11,577 nucleotides of DNA from Saccoglossus kowalevskii (lineage: Eukaryota > Hemichordata > Enteropneusta > Harrimaniidae): NCBI RefSeq assembly GCF_000003605.2, contig NW_003135347.1, positions 14,294 to 25,870 on the forward strand, written 5' to 3'. Of the stretch, positions 1 to 8,800 are shown one piece after another. Within the stretch, counting starts at the first letter, position 1; every line of letters begins with the position of its first letter. A program made the position numbers and the translations under genes. The notes under the pieces were generated by a model. That model did no database searches. It worked only from the letters and a program-made list of their open reading frames with translations, and had not been told where the DNA came from.

Positions 1-480
1 ATCTAGGACTGGTGCTTAAAAGATAGTACATTTTATCAAATTTTAAGATATATAGTTTTTAGTAATATAGTTTGAACATAAACATGTCAGAAGTATAGAT
101 CCAGAAGCTGATGCTTGATTATGATGATTTTTTTTAACATTAAAATAGTTTGCCATTCAGTCATCTTCTATCTGACCATCAAACAAGTACTTGTCCATAT
201 TGAGAAATATAACTGCTCTGAAACTGTATTAATTTTAAAAACAAAATGGCCACTGTTCGACCATTTTGAATACATCTGTAATCTATGACATGATGTATAA
301 TGAATATATATATAATTTGAACATAATCAGTCAAAGCATGTCAGGGATATTGCTCTAGAACCGCATTCATTAAAATAAAATGGCCGCAAGAAAGCCATTT
401 TGATTCCGATCTGAAAAACAAAATGATGTGCATCAAGGACCAATAATGTCTAATGTATGTATTAAGTCCAGGCATATCTA
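1..480. repeat. AATGGCC-hairpin interspersed repeat, two tandem diverged units
   Basis: Two related units lie head to tail. Each has a TTTGAACATA-x-CA-GTCA motif, then a GCTCTRRAAC-GCATTMATT motif, then an inverted pair (aaaatggcc ... ccattttg) at 244-269 and 378-403. The same order recurs at about 8570-8690. The hairpin arms are 8 to 9 bases with loops of under 12. The family is not identified; it may be a SINE or a MITE fragment. There is no coding signal. Confidence 0.6.
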
Positions 481-1359
481 AGAAATACGTTCATCCGGAC
501 TCGCACACAATCCACAAGTCCTCGTTTTCAGACCGTAAACAAATGCTGAACTCCACATGAATGCAATTATAATCAAGGGTTGTCTGCAAGCGGCTAATTA
601 AAATAAACGAATCATCCAATGTACCAAATCACCAGCATCTGCCATGTCAAAAAAGGCACAATCAAGCCTAGTGGTGGTCATAAAAATGTTCAACAAATAT
701 ATATAGTTCATAAAAAACCAAAAGAAAAGTTATATATTCATTTAATTTATTCAAATTGTCTTCTTTATACTGAAACAATTACACTTTGTGTTTTTATTCG
801 AAAATAGTATTGGTATACTATAAACTACATAAGATACTTTATAATTAAGATGTTACATGAATGCAATTCGACTTAGAAAATGTCAAATTGTTCAGTAATG
901 ACAATTTTACTGTTAGTGGGTTTTGTAAAAAGCAACTTTCATGAAATAATCAAATTACAATTTACAGAAATAGCAAAAGGCAATAACATGCATGTACATA
1001 ATTTATGCTTTGTTATATTATATATGTTAATATTATACTGCATCATATATATTATTTTTTAAATTAATGTGGAAGTCTGCGATTTCGTGTTTGAAAACGT
1101 AAAATAACTATACCAAATCCTAACATTTAGGTACAAAGTAATATCCGATCTTGGCATTACACAAGACAAAGTAAAAACCAGAAATGAATATATGAAGTTA
1201 TTCAATTTTGAAATTTACTTTTTACGTGGAAGTATACTAGTGATTTTACTTTTAATTTCATTGCACAATCCGAAAAAAAAACACAGAAAAAATTATTAAT
1301 TTTGTACAGAAGTGATTAGAAATATGATATACCATGTTTGCACCATTAGAAGCTTATTT
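481..1359. other. AT-rich intergenic stretch, no gene seen
   Basis: Open frames here are short, AT-driven and rich in Ile, Tyr and Asn, with no recognisable domain. A small patch at about 480-600 has several CpGs (tcatccggactcgcaca, cagaccg, aagcggc), unlike the sequence after it. The rest is low-complexity A/T. Confidence 0.5.
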
Positions 1360-1608
1360 TTAATCTTTTCAACCACCAGTTCCTTCTCTTCATCACAAAT
1401 TCACAGAATAGTCCTGTTTATAGTCTGCACTGAAGGATCAACAGATTGGGACAAAAATAGCAAATTTTTTTTCAGTGAAAGCTGAAAATTGACTCAAATA
1501 TTGTCTATCAGCTCTGAAATTAGGGTTCATTTTTATAAATAATTGAAGAATATGATAGAAAAAGGGCAGACAAATTTGGGTGAGATAATCTGGTGGTGAA
1601 AAAGTTAA
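1360..1608 (+). mobile_element. TTAA-bounded MITE-like element, copy 1
   Basis: It is bounded by TTAA at 1360-1363 and 1605-1608. Inside, the left end reads tcttttcaaccaccag and the right end, reverse-complemented, reads cttttt-caccaccag, so the ends form imperfect terminal inverted repeats. The interior carries catcacaaattcacagaata, ctgaaaattgact and aaattagggttcat, all shared with the copies at 6470-6677 and 7697-8015. TTAA target sites suggest a piggyBac- or Kolobok-type non-autonomous element; no transposase is present. The open frame on the minus strand here is a shadow of the repeat. Confidence 0.65.
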
Positions 1609-2253
1609 GAGTAGTGCATATAAACCAAAAATTGCGTTTATTTTCTGCTTGATCATTAAAATAAACCACAGACATACCTGTGATTGGCACTGCATGTTTC
1701 AAATTACTTAAAAAATCATTATAAATTAATATTATAATTAAACTAACAAATATTTCTATTAAATATTCATTAGTAAATGAAATAGAACATTGACATTACA
1801 AATTTACTAAATGCAAAAAAAAAAATGCATTCATATGTTTAAAAATAATCTTGTAACATGTTTTATGAAGTCTACTTAATAACAATATTAATTTGTAAAT
1901 ACAGTTAACAAATAGACGAGCACCATGTGGTAAAAAAATAATGTTATTACGTTACTCATTAAAGCTAGAAGAAAGTAAACTTGCCGAAAAGTATGACTAC
2001 ATCATTCTTATCAATACTTGAAAATATATCGAACTTTTTACTGTAAAAAAAAAAACAGATTGTTTTTTTTTGTATTATAAATAATCTGAATTGCATATAG
2101 AATTTGTAAAAAAAAATGCTAAAAATAACTGAAGATAAATTTTCACATTCTGTGTAATCATCAACCAAATAAATAATTGGGGTGTTACTGAAGAATCAAC
2201 TCAAATTCCACATGCATATCATGACTGTATGAGTGAGATGGTTTACAAATTGG
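1609..2253. other. AT-rich intergenic stretch, no gene seen
   Basis: It contains several A/T homopolymer runs (about 1815-1825, 2045-2055, 2064-2072, 2108-2116). The open frame on the minus strand near 1965-2168 is rich in Phe, Ile and Lys because of those runs, and I do not consider it coding. Confidence 0.5.
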
Positions 2254-2445
2254 AATACTGTAGAAGGGCTAGTTGATCACTGGGTTTTAATTTTGCTTAT
2301 TTTGCTGACTGGAAAATGCGCTAAATTAAAACCCAGTTAATATGTAATATTGACCATAGAACACATTATCTAAATGATAAAACCGTGAATTTAAAACCCA
2401 CTGAATATGCCTGAAATGCTAAATCAGTGAAATTTTACAGTATAA
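2254..2445. mobile_element. Decayed copy of the TACTGT...ACAGTA MITE family
   Basis: It begins aatactgtagaa, then has ttttaattttgcttattttg where intact copies read ttattttcgct-attttcgct. It ends aaattttacagtata, and carries two aaaacccas motifs as the 8037 copy does (aaaacccagc). Length is close to the 187 to 191 bases of the intact copies. Ends are eroded, so this is a weaker call. Confidence 0.4.
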
Positions 2446-2753
2446 GAACTAATATGAATTCATAGATAGATTTTTGTGCTTGAACACCAGTTGACTGTGT
2501 CATGGGTGCAGTTAACCTCAGCAGACAGGATTATCTGTAAAATATCAATCTCATCTCAAGCGATAATTATGAAATAAAAATTATAATAAGGTTATGCATT
2601 TAATTAACAAAATATGCATATTTCCATAGTGCCAAAATAGCTGATTGCTGTGGCACACACTCTGTTCCATACAATCTTCCAGGTTGACATCCTCCAAGGG
2701 CATTGATTCATATGAAAAGTTAATATTCAACATACTGCATATTACCGTATACA
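2446..2753 (-). other. CWH43 3' UTR and downstream flank
   Basis: This is the stretch just past the stop codon. The proximal part (to about 2580) is the likely 3' UTR. Another frame stays open through it on the same strand, but its product resembles nothing I know and it overlaps the coding exon out of frame. The remainder, to 2446, is AT-rich and featureless. Confidence 0.5.
2599..2604 (-). promoter_or_regulatory. Candidate poly(A) signal ATTAAA for the CWH43 gene
   Basis: On the minus strand ATTAAA lies about 150 bases after the stop, followed within 30 to 40 bases by a T-rich stretch (TTTTTATTTC). I see no AATAAA on that strand between the stop and 2160. This would give a 3' UTR of roughly 170 bases. 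ATTAAA is the commonest variant signal, but in sequence this AT-rich it can arise by chance. Confidence 0.4.
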
Positions 2754-2850
2754 TTAGGCACCTGGTTTCCGTTTTATGAAGTACTTGGGTGTGTTCATGT
2801 GGTAATAATTTCCTTTTCCCCACCAATGGGTGTGGTAATGCTTTCCAAAA
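2754..2850 (-). CDS. CWH43: CWH43 last coding exon with stop
   Basis: Acceptor ttaattgcag; one base completes Val, then 31 codons and TAA at 2754-2756. It encodes [20 protein letters not shown] followed by [11 protein letters not shown]. The FG...H...YHMNTPKYF end is diagnostic of the CWH43 C terminus. Compared with the vertebrate end I recall, this protein extends about seven residues (KRKPGA region) past the aromatic end. It is separated from exon 7 by a 2.4-kb intron holding a DNA transposon; phases match exactly (GT plus T). Confidence 0.92.
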
Positions 2851-5800
2851 CTGCAATTAAAATACAGTGAGTAAATTCAAGATAAAATTAAAAATTTAAT
2901 TTCATTAATATCCTAAAATTTGGACTGTGTAATAAAAACAATTCTGCAGTGTGTGACAGAAAGTTGTGGACATTTCATAAACATGTTGTGACATCGAAAA
3001 GAGTATATATTATTATTGATTAGTTAGTTTGATGTCATCATTCAAATAAGTGTCACATCAAAATAAGATTTGAGGAAGTATGAGAGTAGACAGAGTTGAG
3101 CTCATGAGCCGATATCAATTACATAATTAAACGAAAGCTGAGGCTCAGTTTCTACTAATATTATTATGTATTAATAAACTGAAATAGAGGTTTCTGGTAC
3201 ACACTGTAAGGTTATCTTTTAATTTTTGCAATGTAATGTACCGTACTCGACCGCGTTAGCGCCCAGGGTCCTCAACTCATAAAATCAGGATTTTTTAGGG
3301 GTGGGCGCTTACCCGAGCACACCCTCGGAAAAGAATACAAATGACAATTTTAATTCACTGTGTGACAGATTGAGGGGATATCTACGTCTTTGAAAGTTTG
3401 AAGGAAAATAAAATTACGAAATTAGGTGTGTTGTTCATTGACTCCTACGAAGAAACAAAAATTAATTACGTACCACCCGAATTTACGAAATTAAAAATAT
3501 CTGAGTCTGTTGGAACACAGTCAAAGTCAAAATCTTTATCACCACTGACGAATGTGTCGGATCATACGCAAACTCTTGATAAAAGCTTTTTCCGCCATGG
3601 CGTATTTGCATTTGACCTGCATCAACGTCCTTTGACCTAATGGGTAAAGTCTGTTATTATCTAATCAAATTGCTGCGTGGTACCGACGCAATTCTTCGGG
3701 AATTCCCGAAGACTCTTGGGTAACGCAATGTGGAAGTGAATTATCGATGTCGAAGTACAATCTGTTGGAATTGATTTTGACGAATAAACGTGGTTTTTTT
3801 TTTCAAATATGGCATGAAATATTTACTGCAATTTACTTTTATTAACAGGTCATTGTCGAAGCATAGTTTACGCACGGTTACCGTGGTCTACACATTCACA
3901 ACATATTCACAGCAGTCGATATCCATGCTGTATCATGATACAAAAACGATTACCAGTATTCGTTAAGCAATGATCAAAGACCAAGTTTTAAATTATTGGT
4001 GAAGGGGTGGGCGCTTTTGCCGAATGTAACCCCAAATATAAAAATTGCGCAAAAGTGGGGGGTGGGCGCTTGACCAGGCATGGGCGCTAAAGCGGTCAAG
4101 AACGATAATGTAATGCAATAATAGCTGCATATTTAATTTGGAATGGAATTGAAAAAATACATTAGAATAATTTGTCAAAGTATTTAATCATTATATGATA
4201 ATTTTACACAGTTAACACTGCTGAATCAGATTTGTTTTGATGTACGTAACTCACTTTTAATTCAGTTTGCCGTTAAACATCAATTTTAACTACAGTAGAC
4301 CAACTATCTACGCCAGTTGCATTGAAGTATTTCGCAACCAATCAAAGTTATCATACAAGATACACGACTTCCACAGGCAATTGGTCAGTCAAGTTTGATT
4401 CTAAAAACGTGTGATGACCTTCAATAGGGAATTCTATGCACACAGTACTGTAAACTGTTTTAATTATTTGGAAGAGGGAAAAGTTTTCGCAAATTTCAGT
4501 GGTAAGTAAAAATCACAAAATTTCTAGCAGTGAAATTTCTCTGGGGTTTCAGAAGACATAGTTTTAGTGACTTCACTGAAATGTGTCTTCACGAATGCAA
4601 TAGAATCTCAAAATTACAAAAACACGAGTTTCAAAAACCGTTGACAGTATTTAACTTGGCAAATGAGTATATGTACTGTTGTAAGAGACAGTTGGTGGTA
4701 TCAGTTGGTAACAGTTTTTTTAATGGAAAATATATCAGTGTATTTTTAGTGTAACGCCATCAATAATCTATGCATGTTCCTGGACCTGAATGATTCATGG
4801 TTCTTGTCCAATAATAGGCGATTTTCCGTTCAACTGTGAGATCTCGCGAGTTTCTTGAAAGACGTGTGCCAAACGTCTGATTTTGAATGCGATTTCATCG
4901 CTCAAAGTAGAAAGGCCGATCTTTGACAGGGGAATATTGCATTTAGATACCCTTACTTCATCAAAATTGACCATCATCAAATGTGTACATGACATTATTA
5001 AGCATTAAAATATCCCCCAAAATACTTTCACGTTTGTCGAATCCTACAAGATGTTTGTCGCCACTACAACGCTACGACCTTTTCGTTATTCATGTTTTAC
5101 GTTCGATTTCATGCATAACGCAGGATCTCAAAGTGAACGAAAAATAGTCTATTGTCATGTTGGTCTGTGAGTGGAATAACTACTCGCTGTCCAGGGCCAC
5201 CATCCTGAAATATGAATATCAAACAAAACTTACACTGTTGGGAAACGAACAGATGGATCAACATCTTCACTTTGTATTGTGATGTAATTGTTATCTTGAT
5301 ATTTGTTTGGATTGTCTGGAATGCGAAACTTAGCTAGCTGGATTTCAGTGTCAGTCAGTCCACCATGTGATATACGAGCATAACCAACCCTAGAAAAAAA
5401 ATTTTTATTTTTATTTTCATAGTTACCTCTATCCGCTTTATGTCATTAGTTCAACTGCTTCGTAAAAAGCATGAAAAAACATAGCATAGCAATTATAACA
5501 TTGTCCATTGAAAGTCTAGATTGAACACATGAATGTACACAAGCAATGCAATATTTTTTCTTTGCAGGGCAAAAGAGAATATAATAGTTCTGAAATTCAA
5601 TAGTATATCTAAACGTCATAATCACGTAAAACATGAATTAATATTCATTATCCTCAAATATTTCATATACATTACTAATTTAAATGTCTCACAGAATAAT
5701 ATAACATAAATTGTATGAAAATTCCTGAAAAATAATAGTACAGCAACGAATCTAAGCAAAATTTGGGAAGAAAAATACTAGCTAATGCCTTCTTCGAGTA

Positions 5801-8800
5801 ATACTACATGTACTGTATTAATCTCAGTGTTCCTTATAGAATAACATGAAATGTATAAAAGTTCCTAAACAAGCAGTCTGTTGGCTGATACAGCTGGTCT
5901 TTCAGATGTATAAAAACAAAGAATATCAAATCAGTCAGTAATAATTAACTAAAATAAGAATATTTTAGTTATTGACATTAAATGACATAATCTGATAGGG
6001 GAAGAAATCAAACCAATCAAACAGTGATTCATCTAAAATGTCAAAACATTCAACATCACAAATATGTTTTCCACCAAAAATAAAAAAATATTCACTAAAA
6101 TTGGAGAACTTAAATGTTTGTCATGAAAATTAACAAATCTGAGGGACAAACCCAAGGCATATAAAATATCAAGGCACTCAGGCTAGCTAGCTAGCTGGGT
6201 TAATTTTTTTTACAATTTTTACCAAAATTGACAAAAATAGTGGGTAAAATTAGTGATTACAATAGGTATTGTCACAAAATATACAAATTTGACTGAGGTC
6301 CATCCAAAGTGTCTTGATATAAAAATATTGAAGCAATTGGGATAGCGATTTTCACGAAGAAGTTAAAAATATAAATTTTTACCATTAATGAAAACAATAT
6401 TCATATGATATCGTTAGAAATTTACAAAGCTGAGAGAGGTCCACCCAAAGTACCTACATACAGTTGCCTTGTTTCATCACAAATTCACAAAATAGTCTGC
6501 AACTTGTACCCAAAGATTGAGACAGAAATAGGCTAATTTTTTTAGTAAAAACTGAAAATTGACTAAAATTTTTTTTGTTGGCTCCAAAATTAGGGTTCAT
6601 TTCCAGAAATACTAAAGAGTATAAGAAAAAAGTGCAGAAAAATTTGGGGCGAAAAAGTCTGGTAGAGGAAAGGTTAATTCACTTGCAATAAACATATTAT
6701 AAATATTTATGAGAGAAAGCAACATGTCTAGAGACACCTTGCACGAAAATACTTCTACAATATAGATCCAAACTGATTATATTTTTTCATTGAAAGACCT
6801 TACCTGATTAAACCTCTGTACATAATATATAAACAGAATCTCTTTCTGTCAGTTTCATCAATATCCTGAAAAATAGGAACAATAAAGTAAAAAGCTTGAA
6901 AATACTATTTATAACCAAAAATGACAAAAATATTCGATAAAATAGGGAATTGAAGATATCATCATGAAATGAACAAATATGAGAATGAACCACACAAAAT
7001 AGAAACCATTCTGAGTAGCAGTTTTTGAGAAGAAGTAAAAAATATCAGTTTGACCAAAAGTTACTTAAAATATTGACCAACATGCAAAATTTGAGATAGT
7101 GACATAAATTTACCAAACCTGAGGGGACTTATATAACAAACATCAAACCACTCAAGCTACTGGTTTTTAAGAAGAAGATTAATAGAATTGTTGATGGTCA
7201 AAGGGCAGAGGAAATAGCTCCACTGTGTCATCTTCATTCACAATTAACAGAATAAAGGTTTATACCTTTAACCTTCCTCTAGTTGTCAGTTGTTTATAGT
7301 CTCTCTCACCGGGTTTAGAAGTCACATAGCCCATGTACACCAGTGGGTTAGTACTGTAAATACAAAATACGTGAATTGCTCACACAAGTCATATTTTTTT
7401 TTTTATATTTATAAGTTTTTACTGGTAATCATTTCATAATACTACAGTAAGCAGAATACACTGTGTACATTATACAGACTAATATACAAGTGCATTCAAG
7501 ACATAACAATTTGGTGGATTTTAATCCACTTATTACAGTGTGTTTCAATTTTGTACACAAGTCATATTTATCAAATTTAAAAAATGTTAAATTTAATAAT
7601 AATTTGATGTTTCATGTTTTTATGACATATTTTCTGGTATAGAGGATATCTAATATGTCAATGTGCGAGTCCTAATTGTTCATACCATAAAACTAGTTAA
7701 CCTTTTTACCACCAGACTTTTTTCTCACCCAAATTTGTCTGCACTTTTTTTAATATATTCTTCAATATTCCTGGAAATGAACCCTAATTTTGGCGCCGAC
7801 AGACAAATTTTAGTCAATTTTCAGTTTTTACTCCAAAAATTTGGCTATTTTGAAATGAATCCTAATTTTGGTGCTGATCAGACACAATTTGAGTCAATTT
7901 TCACTTTTTACTTTGGCTATTTTTGTCGCAATCTTCAAAAGGAAAGCGCAAACTATAAACAAGACTATTTTGTGAATTTGTGATGAAAAGAGGGAACTGG
8001 TGGTGAAACCTTTAATATAAGAAACAATCTACAATACTGTAGAATACTTTATTTTCGCTATTTTCGCTGAAGGGATTATTCTGTGAAAATAAAACCCAGC
8101 GAATATACTTTTTTTCGTATATTTCACATTAAGCTTGTCACAAATCAGTGAAAATAAATTTCAAGCAAAACGCCCAAAAAGCCTTTTTAGCGAAAATTAA
8201 TTCCAGCGAAAATAAAGTATTCCACAGTAATAAATCTAGCTGCAAGCAGCAGAGTGGGTTCAAAATACGATAATTCAGTTGTCTTAGATTGGAGCCAAAA
8301 AGTTGATGATAATGAGTATAGTCAACTGACACATTACACTATGAAATCAATCTTTCCCAATTTTTGTTTGTATATATTGGATATATTTGACATTGGAGCT
8401 TATGAAAATTCATGAAATGCATTACCATGACAATAACATTTACATCCTGACAAGAAAATATTTTATACTAAAACTATTGAATATTCATGTGACACATTAC
8501 CATGAAATTATTATTCATTTCACTTGCATTATTGTTTCTGTAAGTTCTAAAGTATAAGAAATATATAAAGTTTGAACATGACCAGTCAGAGAATGCCAGA
8601 GATAATAGCTCAGAACTGCATTCACTAATTTATAAAAACAAAATGGCCACCAGTCAGCCATTTCAAGTCTGATCTGACAAATAAAATGCACTAAGGTCTC
8701 ATAAAGTTAAAAACTTTGTCTGAACAGTTTGATATTTTCACAAGAATACTGGAAAGCATGTACTCAGACATCACAGAATCACATCGACTATGCTATGCAT

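Larger units (their letters stand above)
6061..7180. repeat. Diverged units of about 150 bp on both sides of exon 6
   Basis: At least five units (about 6070, 6225, 6380, 6915 and 7060) share an order of motifs: accaaaaatgacaaaaatat, then a CATGAAATTAACAAATCTGAG-like block, then gaggtccacccaaagt, a cactcaggct-like block, and finally tttttgagaagaagttaaaa. The array is interrupted by the TTAA-element copy at 6470-6677 and by exon 6. A (gcta)-type run, ggctagctagctagctggg, lies at 6181-6199. Individual units are only moderately similar, so the array is old. The closing gagaagaag motif resembles repeat families I have seen in marine invertebrates; no name is assigned. Confidence 0.6.

Noticed and set aside
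2581-2856. 91-codon minus-strand open frame over the last exon and 3' UTR
   Set aside because: It overlaps the CWH43 last exon in a different frame and its product shows no family similarity.
3398-3640. 80-codon plus-strand open frame inside the CpG-rich transposon
   Set aside because: No recognisable domain, not long enough for a transposase, and no splice continuation; kept only as part of the element description.
4490-4510. Strong plus-strand donor-like site (cagtggtaagtaaa) suggesting a first exon on the plus strand
   Set aside because: No upstream coding sequence or downstream acceptor-linked exon could be found; such sites occur by chance.
5160-5204. A good-looking acceptor (catatttcag before 5204, minus strand) that would give an alternative C terminus of about eight residues after exon 7
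   Set aside because: It lies only 29 bases from the exon 7 donor, too short for an intron, and the exon at 2754-2850 matches the family C terminus in phase.
7663-7983. 106-codon plus-strand open frame with repeated NPNFGADQ-like peptides
   Set aside because: The peptide repeat is the translation of an internal duplication in the TTAA element, and a related frame in copy 1 is equally a repeat by-product.
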